Shown here: in pieces, positions 16,975 to 23,495 of the stretch
Numbering within the stretch: the stretch's first letter is position 1
Layout of the letters: every line of letters begins with the position of its first letter
NCBI GenBank assembly: GCA_002479765.1
Contig: DLOZ01000010.1
Location: 1 to 48,423, forward strand
Length of the DNA stretch: 48,423 bases
Direction of reading: 5' to 3'
From: Sphingomonadales bacterium UBA7471
GTDB lineage: Bacteria; Pseudomonadota; Alphaproteobacteria; Sphingomonadales; Sphingomonadaceae
Program-made: the position numbers and the translations under genes
The notes under the pieces: model-generated
Database searches by the model: none
What the model saw: the letters and a program-made list of their open reading frames with translations, nothing else
Told to the model about the DNA's origin: nothing

Positions 16975-16997
16975 GCCTACCAACAAGACTGTGAGTC

Positions 16998-17831
16998 ATG
17001 AGCCAACGTTTTCATCTTCATCTGCTTTCGGATTCCACGGGCGAGACGCTTGAAAACATTGCGAAGGCCGCATTGGCGCAGTTTGATGGCACCGAAAATG
17101 TCGTAAAGCATTTTTGGCCGATGGTCCGTTCGGAAAGCCATCTCGATCGCATTTTACGCGACGTCGCGACGAACCCCGGCCTTGTCCTGTTCACATTGGT
17201 CAATCGTGATACGCGGCGCAAGCTGGAAACACGATGCCGTGCTATGGGCTTGCCAGCGGTTGCCGCGCTTGATGCCGTGAGTGACGCCATGTCGAATATG
17301 CTTGGGCAAGAGGCCAAGGCGCGCCCGGGCCGACAGCACGCGATGGACGCTGCCTATTTTGCCCGCGTCGATGCTATTCAATTTACCATTGCCCATGACG
17401 ACGGTATCAATGCGCAAAATTGGGAAGAGGCGGATATCGTCCTTGCAGGCGTGTCGCGGACATCCAAAACGCCCACAAGCATATATCTGGCCAACCGCGG
17501 ATATAAGACCGCGAATATCCCTATCGTCCCCGAAGCACCGCCGCCACCAATATTGTTTCAGTTGAAACACCCCATGGTGATTGGCCTTGTCACCAGCGCC
17601 GAACGCTTGGTTCAGGTGCGGCGTAATCGGCTGCTTTCATTAAACCAGTCGCCCGACACCGATTATGTTGATGAGGAAAAGGTAAAGGCGGAAGTCGCGC
17701 ATGCGCGGCGTATGTTTGCCGATAATGGCTGGCCTGTGCTGGATGTGACGCGGCGTTCGATTGAGGAAAGTGCCGCTGCGATCATCAATCTCTTCAATGA
17801 ACGCGAACTGGCCGAGGCGGCAAAAACATGA
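16998..17831 (+). CDS. ppsR: Pyruvate phosphate dikinase regulatory kinase/phosphotransferase (DUF299)
   Basis: A 277-residue protein of the DUF299/PpsR family, RP001-like. FHLHLLSDSTGET is the conserved N-terminus and GVSRTSKTPTS (151-161) the phosphate-binding P-loop. The family uses ADP to phosphorylate, and phosphate to dephosphorylate, a threonine of pyruvate phosphate dikinase or PEP synthase, switching it between glycolytic and gluconeogenic use; the target gene is not in this window. It is the first gene to the right of the putative origin and overlaps maf by 4 bp. A parS-like palindrome with an altered centre lies in the segment encoding LFQLKHP. Confidence 0.94.
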   Translation: MSQRFHLHLLSDSTGETLENIAKAALAQFDGTENVVKHFWPMVRSESHLDRILRDVATNPGLVLFTLVNRDTRRKLETRCRAMGLPAVAALDAVSDAMSNMLGQEAKARPGRQHAMDAAYFARVDAIQFTIAHDDGINAQNWEEADIVLAGVSRTSKTPTSIYLANRGYKTANIPIVPEAPPPPILFQLKHPMVIGLVTSAERLVQVRRNRLLSLNQSPDTDYVDEEKVKAEVAHARRMFADNGWPVLDVTRRSIEESAAAIINLFNERELAEAAKT

Positions 17832-18424
17832 CCCTCATCCTCGCGTCACAAAGTGCCGGGCGGATCGCGATGTTGCGCGCTGCGGGTGTTGATGTTGAGC
17901 CTTGCCCTGCGCTGGTTGATGAAGACAGCATCAAAATGGCGCTTACCCAATCGGGCGCTAAACCGCGCGATATTGCCGATGCACTAGCCGAAGCCAAGGC
18001 GCTCAAAATATCACGCAAACAACCCACCTGTATGGTGCTTGGCTGTGACCAAATATTATTGAGTGCCGACGGAAAAATCTTTGATAAGCCCGAAAACAAA
18101 GACGAGGCGCGCGCACATCTCGCGGCATTGTCGGGCGCGTCGCACAGACTGATAAGTGCAGCGGTTATATGTGAACAAGGCAAGCCTGTCTGGCGAATTG
18201 TCGACAGCGCGCAGATGACGATGCGTGCGCTCAGCGCCGCATTCATCGACCAATATGTCGATACATATTGGGATGAAATACGGCATTGTGTGGGTTGCTA
18301 TCGTATTGAAGCCGAAGGCGCACAGCTGTTTGCCAGCGTAAGCGGTAGCCAATTTACAATAATTGGCATGCCCTTGCTTCCCATTCTTGACTATCTGCGG
18401 GTGAGAGGTCTTTTGCCGACATGA
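17828..18424 (+). CDS. Maf-family nucleoside triphosphate pyrophosphatase, YceF-like
   Basis: A 198-residue Maf/YhdE-fold protein: LILASQSAGRIAML at the start, GCDQILL (about 75-81), FDKPENKDEA and GSQFTIIGMPLLPIL near the end. Maf enzymes hydrolyse non-canonical or modified nucleotides to monophosphates. The GxDQ motif resembles E. coli YceF (7-methyl-GTP pyrophosphatase) rather than the GADT of the dTTP/UTP-type enzymes, so YceF-like specificity is inferred. The usual SPRR of the first motif is SAGR here, a deviation worth noting. It overlaps ppsR and aroE by 4 bp each. Confidence 0.9.
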   Translation: MTLILASQSAGRIAMLRAAGVDVEPCPALVDEDSIKMALTQSGAKPRDIADALAEAKALKISRKQPTCMVLGCDQILLSADGKIFDKPENKDEARAHLAALSGASHRLISAAVICEQGKPVWRIVDSAQMTMRALSAAFIDQYVDTYWDEIRHCVGCYRIEAEGAQLFASVSGSQFTIIGMPLLPILDYLRVRGLLPT

Positions 18425-19230
18425 CTATATATGCCGAAGTTATCGGGCACCCGATTTCACATTCCAAATCACCACTGATCCACGGCCATTGGCTGCGGCT
18501 TTTGGGCATATCGGGGGAATATCGGGCGCAGGAGGTGCTGCCTGAAAATCTGGAGCAATATTTTGCGACCCGTGCAGCCGATGCCAATTGGCGCGGATGC
18601 AACATCACCATTCCCCACAAGATTGCGGCGCTGGATTTTGTGCGCGATCCGGGCGATGTCCGCATGTCTATCGGTGCCATAAACACCGTGTTTCGCAATG
18701 GATCGGGCGATCTGGTTGCAACCAACACCGACGCAGGTGGCTTTTATGGTCCAATCGCAGATGTGCCTATTGTGGGTGAAACCGCCATCGTCATTGGTGC
18801 TGGTGGGGCTGCACGAGCGGTCCTTTTTGCTTTGGCTCAGGCAGATGTTGGCGAAGTTGTTCTCGTGGCGCGCAATGCGTTGAAGGCTGCGGGTTTGCTG
18901 GCCCATTTTGGCCTGAAGGGCAAAGTGATTGGATTTGACGCGCGGCTGCCCGATGCTGCCCTGCTCGTGAACGCAAGTCCGCTGGGTATGGTCGGGCAAG
19001 AGGCACTTGATATCGACTTATCGCCTTTGCCCGAACATGCGCTGGTCTATGATCTGGTATATGCGCCCATCGAAACACCATTGTTAAAGGCTGCGCGCGC
19101 CCGTGATTTGGAAACAGTCGACGGGCTTGAAATGCTTGTGGGTCAGGCCGCCATCGCCTTTGAATTGTTCTTCGGTGTTGCCCCACCCGAAGAGGGTGAA
19201 GATGAACTGCGCGCGTTGCTGTTGAAATGA
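18421..19230 (+). CDS. aroE: Shikimate dehydrogenase
   Basis: A 269-residue NADP-dependent dehydrogenase. The substrate-binding motif GHPISHSKSPLIH starts near residue 8; the catalytic lysine is in NITIPHK (about 61-67) and the partner aspartate in TNTDAGGF. The nucleotide-binding loop is VIGAGGAARAV (about 123-133). It reduces 3-dehydroshikimate to shikimate in aromatic amino-acid synthesis. Length and motifs are standard. It overlaps maf upstream and coaE downstream by 4 bp each. Confidence 0.96.
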   Translation: MTIYAEVIGHPISHSKSPLIHGHWLRLLGISGEYRAQEVLPENLEQYFATRAADANWRGCNITIPHKIAALDFVRDPGDVRMSIGAINTVFRNGSGDLVATNTDAGGFYGPIADVPIVGETAIVIGAGGAARAVLFALAQADVGEVVLVARNALKAAGLLAHFGLKGKVIGFDARLPDAALLVNASPLGMVGQEALDIDLSPLPEHALVYDLVYAPIETPLLKAARARDLETVDGLEMLVGQAAIAFELFFGVAPPEEGEDELRALLLK

Positions 19231-19826
19231 AAAAGCCGCTCATCATCGGTCTCACAGGATCCATCGGCATGGGCAAATCGGCGGTAGCGGCGATGTTCGC
19301 GGATGAAGGCGTTCCTGTTTTTGATGCCGATGCTGCTGTGCACGATATGCAAAAGGCAGGCGGCGAACTTGTCGCTGAGATTGAGGCGGCTTTTCCCGGA
19401 ACAACCAGCGTGGATGGTGTCGACCGCAAGGCGTTGGGCGCTGCGGTGTTCGGCAATCGCGACCAGCTCGCGAAACTTGAATCACTTATTCACCCTGCGG
19501 TGGCTGAACGCCGCAAAGCGTTTCTCGCAGGCCATAAAGACGCCGATATGGTCGTGTTCGACATACCCTTGTTGTTTGAAAAGGGCGGACAAGCCGGCGT
19601 GGACGTAACGGTGGTGGTATCCGCGCCCGCGGCCGATCAACGCGCGCGTGTGCTGGCGCGGCCCGGCATGGTTCCCGAACAATTCGAACAGATATTAACA
19701 CTCCAAATGCCGGATGCCGATAAGCGCGCCCGTGCCGATTATGTCATTGATACCGGCCAGGATATTGCAGCGACGCGTGAAGACGTACGCGCACTTGTCA
19801 AAAAGCTGCGCGAGGGTCTTGCATAA
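19227..19826 (+). CDS. coaE: Dephospho-CoA kinase
   Basis: A 199-residue P-loop kinase with GLTGSIGMGKSAV (8-20), the adenine/CoA-site region FDADAAVHDM, and the lid/helix segment LIHPAVAERR. It phosphorylates the 3' hydroxyl of dephospho-CoA, the last step of CoA synthesis. The aroE-coaE-dnaQ order near hemE is conserved in Alphaproteobacteria. It overlaps aroE by 4 bp. Confidence 0.96.
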   Translation: MKKPLIIGLTGSIGMGKSAVAAMFADEGVPVFDADAAVHDMQKAGGELVAEIEAAFPGTTSVDGVDRKALGAAVFGNRDQLAKLESLIHPAVAERRKAFLAGHKDADMVVFDIPLLFEKGGQAGVDVTVVVSAPAADQRARVLARPGMVPEQFEQILTLQMPDADKRARADYVIDTGQDIAATREDVRALVKKLREGLA

Positions 19827-19857
19827 AGCTGCAAAGAGGCTCACATCTCATCATAGA

Positions 19858-20565
19858 ATGCGTGAAATTATATTCGATACCGAAACGACTGGATTTGACC
19901 CCGCAACCGGGGATCGCATGGTCGAAATCGGCTGCATTGAAATGATCGGCCGGGTCATGACCGGCAATCATTATCACGCATATTTCAATCCGCTTCGCCC
20001 AATGCCGGCTGCTGCTGAGCAAGTGCACGGGCTTTCCGATCGCTTTTTGTCGGATAAGCCCGTTTTTGCGGACAGAGCGGACGAGCTACTCGCGTTTCTG
20101 GGTGACAGTCCATTGGTCGCGCATAATGCCAGTTTCGACTTCGGCTTTTTAAACCATGAATTGCAATATTGCGGCCGCACCCCCATTTCGATGGACCGCA
20201 TGGTGGATACTGTCGCGCTGGCACGCGTTAAAAATCCCGGTGCCAAGCTATCTCTCGATGCCTTGTGTACACGTTACGGCATCGACCGCAGTCACCGCGT
20301 CAAACATGGTGCATTGTTGGACGCGGAACTGCTCGCGCAATTATATATTGAACTCACCGGCGGCCGTCAGATTGGTCTTGGCCTCGCCGATAATGACATG
20401 TCTGATACCGCTTTGGCTCAAACCGACAATAGCAGCGTTCAGACAACCAAAGTTTTCCGGCCTGCGCGCGCGCATAGTGCTTCGACAGAAGAATTGGCGC
20501 GACATGCGGATTTTGTAGCGAAGATTAAGGACGCGCTTTGGCTCCAGACGGGGTCATCGCTTTAA
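19858..20565 (+). CDS. dnaQ: DNA polymerase III epsilon subunit (proofreading exonuclease)
   Basis: 235 residues from the ATG at 19858; an in-frame open stretch upstream overlaps coaE and is not family-like. The DEDDh exonuclease motifs are clear: FDTETTGFDP (Exo I, residues 5-14), VAHNASFDFGFL (Exo II, near 88-99) and HGALLDAELLAQLY (Exo III with the catalytic His). The C-terminal tail (after about 180) should bind the alpha subunit. It gives 3'-5' proofreading in the replicative polymerase. Confidence 0.95.
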   Translation: MREIIFDTETTGFDPATGDRMVEIGCIEMIGRVMTGNHYHAYFNPLRPMPAAAEQVHGLSDRFLSDKPVFADRADELLAFLGDSPLVAHNASFDFGFLNHELQYCGRTPISMDRMVDTVALARVKNPGAKLSLDALCTRYGIDRSHRVKHGALLDAELLAQLYIELTGGRQIGLGLADNDMSDTALAQTDNSSVQTTKVFRPARAHSASTEELARHADFVAKIKDALWLQTGSSL

Positions 20566-20580
20566 CAAAGGAGACAGGCA

Positions 20581-21156
20581 TTGGATATCAGGGTTTCAGG
20601 ACATCAGGTCGACACCGGTGAAGCACTCCAGACCCATGTGGAAACACGGCTTGGATCCATTGCTGAAAAACATTTTTCCAAAGCCTTATCTGCACATGCG
20701 ACATTTGGACGCGCGCCGCATGATGGCTTCACCAGCGATATTGTGATGCACGTGATGCAGGGCCTTGTCCTAAAGGGACGGGGCGAGGCGCATGACGCGC
20801 ATGTCGCTTTTGACCGTGCTGCCGAACGCATTGAAAAGCAATTGCGCCGCTATATGCGCCGTCTGCAAGATCGCCATGTCCAGACGGCTTATGCGGTGGC
20901 GCAGGAAGAAGCAGCCTATACGGTATTTGACGGCAGTGACGACGAACTGGAGACACCAGCGCCCGACGCACCAGTAATTGTCGCCGAGATGCGGACCGAT
21001 ATCCCTGAATCTACCGTGTCAGATGCCGTTATGTTGATGGATTTGCGCAATACGCCTGCGTTGTTATTCAAAAACACTGGAACTGGACGGCATAATATGG
21101 TTTACCGCCGCGAAGACGGCACGATCGGTTGGGTTGAACCAAAATCCGCGCCATAA
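20581..21156 (+). CDS. hpf: Ribosome hibernation promoting factor, long form
   Basis: A 191-residue HPF/RaiA protein. The N-terminal domain (1-105) begins DIRVSGHQVDTGEALQTHVE and carries the basic RRYMRRLQDRH helix; an acidic linker joins it to the C-terminal dimerisation domain (about 130-188, PALLFKNTGTGRHNMVYRR). Long HPF dimerises 70S ribosomes into inactive 100S particles in stationary phase. The start is TTG at 20581, supported by AAGGAG 7 nt upstream (20568-20573) and the absence of any in-frame ATG before residue 58. The rpoN gene often found upstream is replaced by dnaQ here. Confidence 0.94.
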   Translation: MDIRVSGHQVDTGEALQTHVETRLGSIAEKHFSKALSAHATFGRAPHDGFTSDIVMHVMQGLVLKGRGEAHDAHVAFDRAAERIEKQLRRYMRRLQDRHVQTAYAVAQEEAAYTVFDGSDDELETPAPDAPVIVAEMRTDIPESTVSDAVMLMDLRNTPALLFKNTGTGRHNMVYRREDGTIGWVEPKSAP

Positions 21157-21244
21157 ATATCGGTCACATTCGTTTAGTTTTCTTTACCAATTCAAATATT
21201 TAGGGATTGTGCTGCTCGGTGAAGCAGGCGCATTTGAAAGAAAT

Positions 21245-21712
21245 ATGATAAGACTTTCTACAAGGCTCGTTGAAGGGGCCGTTGCTGCTAACATGGTATG
21301 TTCGGGCAAATCCGACCTGCTTGCGCGTCTATCGGTGATTGCAGCCGAAAATTATTTTCTCGATTCCCATGCCGTGCTTGAAGGCATGGTGGAGCGTGAG
21401 CGACTTGGCCCGACGGGTTTTGGTGGCGGTACCGCGATTCCCCATTGCAAGGTGTCGGGCATTGATATGCCTGTTGCCGTATTTGCCCGGCTTTCAAAGC
21501 CCGTGCCTTATGATGCCGTGGATGATGAACCCGTAGACCTTGTCTGCGCGCTGATATCACCTGCGCAAGACGGTGCGTCGCATTTGCGCGCGTTGGCCGA
21601 GGTCTCCCGCCTGTTTCGTGACGAGAAATTCCGTGCCCAGTTGCGCGGCGCAGCGGACTCGGCGGCCATGTTCGCCGTGCTGACCCTTTCTGAAGAGCGC
21701 GACGCTGCTTGA
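21245..21712 (+). CDS. ptsN: Nitrogen PTS enzyme IIA (PtsN)
   Basis: 155 residues from the ATG at 21245; the open frame extends upstream into hpf without family resemblance. This is an EIIA fructose/mannitol-type domain: GFGGGTAIPHCKV contains the phosphorylatable histidine, and the helix LLARLSVIAAENYFLD is typical. PtsN receives phosphate from the nitrogen-related PTS and regulates metabolism and potassium homeostasis rather than carrying sugar. hpf-ptsN is a conserved pair in proteobacteria. The stop overlaps the start of the DUF1491 gene. Confidence 0.92.
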   Translation: MIRLSTRLVEGAVAANMVCSGKSDLLARLSVIAAENYFLDSHAVLEGMVERERLGPTGFGGGTAIPHCKVSGIDMPVAVFARLSKPVPYDAVDDEPVDLVCALISPAQDGASHLRALAEVSRLFRDEKFRAQLRGAADSAAMFAVLTLSEERDAA

Positions 21713-22062
21713 TTGAACCGCGGCTTGCAACTGGCGTGCAGATATCTGCCATGAAGCGATTGGCAGAGGCTGACGGCGGTTTTGCGACCATTCTAAAAAA
21801 GGGCGATGCCACATCAGGTGCCATCCTGCTCATTGGGCAGATCCGCGGTGCACAGCCGCGCTTGTACGACCGATATCCGTCATTGGACGGCCAAACCGTC
21901 TGGCATATCGTTGATTTGGGCGTTGATTTGGCGGAAACAGGTGATGCTGCCATCCAAAATTATTGGCAAAAGCGCTGCGCCCGCGATCCAGATTTGTGGG
22001 TTTTTGAACTGGATGTCGCATCCGCTGCACGGTTGGACGGACTATTGTCTGCGTTTAATTGA
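21709..22062 (+). CDS. DUF1491 family protein
   Basis: A 117-residue small protein matching DUF1491: it starts EPRLATGVQISAMKRLAEADGGFATILKKGD, contains GAILLIGQI and ends in a helix with YWQKRCARDPDLWVFELD. The function is unknown; no signal or membrane helix. The likely start is TTG at 21709 overlapping the ptsN stop (TTGA), because the family N-terminus lies before the first ATG at 21751. It is the last gene of the rightward run from the origin. Confidence 0.85.
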   Translation: MIEPRLATGVQISAMKRLAEADGGFATILKKGDATSGAILLIGQIRGAQPRLYDRYPSLDGQTVWHIVDLGVDLAETGDAAIQNYWQKRCARDPDLWVFELDVASAARLDGLLSAFN

Positions 22063-22230
22063 CTTTGCTGCGATGCATCATAAATGCGCGGACATCGAGT
22101 AGCGAAGGTTGTCGACTGGGAACGCAAATGGGGTGACCAGACAAACACGCGAGTCGGACGCAACAAACGACGAATAAAAACATATATATAGCATTTCGTC
22201 CGCTGTTGTTGCCGCTTTATTGTACGTTTA

Positions 22231-22926
22231 ATGTTGAAATTTTTCCGGGCTGCTTCTGTTGCGGCCGTGACGTTTACCCTGGCTTCAGCGGTCATTGCCG
22301 CAGATGCCGGTTTCGCTTTTGGGAATAGCCAAAGCACTGCCTTAAACGCGACCACCATATCAGTGGACGCTGCGCAAATCTCCGCTGACCAAGCCCAAGC
22401 AGACTTGGTAAAAAGCGGTAAGGTTACTGCGACCCTCGCCGACAATGGCGACATCATTTTCACTCCAGGCATCGGCGAATCTTCGAATATCGATGACAAT
22501 GAAGCCATTGCGGCTTTGTCGCTATCCGATCTGGTGCGCCAACAAGACACCAACGGATCGCTGAGCGCTGAACAACGCTGCCTCGCGAGCGCGGTCTATT
22601 TCGAATCAAAGGGTGAATCACTCACCGGACAGCTTGCCGTTGCGCGCGTCGTGATGGCGCGTGCCAAGTCCGGTCGTTTCCCCACCACATTGTGCGGTGT
22701 GGTGTTCCAGAAACGCCAATTTTCCTTCGTACGTGGCGGCGGCATGCCACCCATAGCCATTGGCAGTGCACATTGGCGGAATGCTGTCGCGATCAGCAAA
22801 ATTGCGTTGGACGACCGTTGGGAAAGCCCCGTTGAAGGCGCTTTATACTTTCATGCGCGGCATGTGTCGCCCGGCTGGCGCTTAACGCGCCTCGGCAGCG
22901 TCGATAATCATATTTTCTATCGCTAA
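22231..22926 (+). CDS. Cell wall hydrolase, SleB type (Hydrolase_2)
   Basis: A 231-residue exported protein. A signal peptide (1-24 or so) precedes a low-complexity region (30-100), then the SleB/Hydrolase_2 catalytic domain: CLASAVYFESKGES with the putative catalytic Glu, GQLAVARVVMARAKSGRFP, CGVVFQKRQFSFV and a C-terminal ALYFHARHVSPGW. The family cleaves peptidoglycan, probably as a lytic transglycosylase. The 168 bp upstream (22063-22230) should hold its promoter; I see an A/T-rich patch near 22175-22195 but no defined element. Confidence 0.9.
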   Translation: MLKFFRAASVAAVTFTLASAVIAADAGFAFGNSQSTALNATTISVDAAQISADQAQADLVKSGKVTATLADNGDIIFTPGIGESSNIDDNEAIAALSLSDLVRQQDTNGSLSAEQRCLASAVYFESKGESLTGQLAVARVVMARAKSGRFPTTLCGVVFQKRQFSFVRGGGMPPIAIGSAHWRNAVAISKIALDDRWESPVEGALYFHARHVSPGWRLTRLGSVDNHIFYR

Positions 22927-22952
22927 ATGCCGATGAAATCTGACAATAAGGG

Positions 22953-22975
22953 CCCCGAAATGGGGACTTTATTTT
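22953..22975 (+). terminator. Weak terminator after the cell wall hydrolase gene
   Basis: CCCC and GGGG separated by a 5-nt loop, followed by a T-rich stretch (CTTTATTTTG). The stem is only 4 bp plus partial flanking pairs, so the call is tentative. It directly abuts the LexA box. Confidence 0.4.
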
Positions 22976-22990
22976 GTTCTTCTTTCGTTC
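22976..22990 (+). promoter_or_regulatory. LexA (SOS) operator upstream of mmcB
   Basis: GTTC-N7-GTTC, the exact alphaproteobacterial LexA consensus direct repeat, 12 bp before the mmcB ATG. The position fits a repressor site covering the promoter/transcription start. Confidence 0.8.
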
Positions 22991-23002
22991 TATTTGTGTG
23001 CG

Positions 23003-23488
23003 ATGGACGCACACACTTCAATATTGCCGATCGGGGCTCCATCGGTTGCCCGTGGAACATCCCGGCTGTTTCTGCGCAACCAGATTATGGTTCAATCGGA
23101 GGTAAGCCTTCGTAATGGGCGGCGCGCAGACCTTATGGGTCTGACGACCAAAGGCGAAATCATCATCGTCGAAATCAAATGCTCACGCGCTGATCTTTTG
23201 GGTGATCAGAAATGGCCGGAATATCTCGAATATTGCGACCGCTTTTTTTGGGCGGTGCCGGCCGGGTTTGATATCGGACCATTGCACGGCGAAGCGTTTA
23301 TGCCCGAACGGGCCGGGCTGATCATCGCCGATGCCTATGACGCCGAAATAGCTCGCCCTGCGGCGCTCGTCCCATTGGCCACCGCGCGGCGCAAGACCGA
23401 AACACAACGGCTGGCGCGGCTCGCCATGCGCCGCCTGATGGGGATTGCCGATCCTGACCCGATCCTTGCGGAGATCGAAGCCGAGTAA
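23003..23488 (+). CDS. mmcB: MmcB family DNA repair protein
   Basis: A 161-residue protein with a restriction-endonuclease-like core: RNGRRADLMGL, then IIIVEIKCSRADLLGDQKW, which gives the D...ExK pattern of PD-(D/E)xK nucleases, and FFWAVPAGF. In Caulobacter mmcB is LexA-regulated and involved in mitomycin C resistance. The ATG at 23003 is preferred; only 12 bp separate it from a perfect LexA box, so the transcript has a very short leader or none. It converges with the DUF3604 gene 7 bp further on. Confidence 0.88.
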   Translation: MDAHTSILPIGAPSVARGTSRLFLRNQIMVQSEVSLRNGRRADLMGLTTKGEIIIVEIKCSRADLLGDQKWPEYLEYCDRFFWAVPAGFDIGPLHGEAFMPERAGLIIADAYDAEIARPAALVPLATARRKTETQRLARLAMRRLMGIADPDPILAEIEAE

Positions 23489-23495
23489 AGAAGGC

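Larger units (their letters stand above)
16696..16997. other. oriC: Probable chromosome replication origin oriC
   Basis: A 302-bp gene-free region between divergent hemE and ppsR. Established knowledge: the Caulobacter origin lies between hemE and the ppsR homologue (RP001). Seen here: an almost pure A/T stretch at 16711-16734 (23 of 24 bases), suited to duplex unwinding; DnaA-box-like nonamers at 16854, 16866, 16886 and 16966; GANTC sites at 16833, 16904 and 16993; and the palindrome AAAAGCTTTT at 16775-16784. Coding strand switches here from mainly leftward to mainly rightward, as expected for replication leaving in both directions. No paired TTAA-N7-TTAA CtrA site was seen, unlike Caulobacter. 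Nearby parS sites and parAB support it. Not proven without skew or marker-frequency data. Confidence 0.8.
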
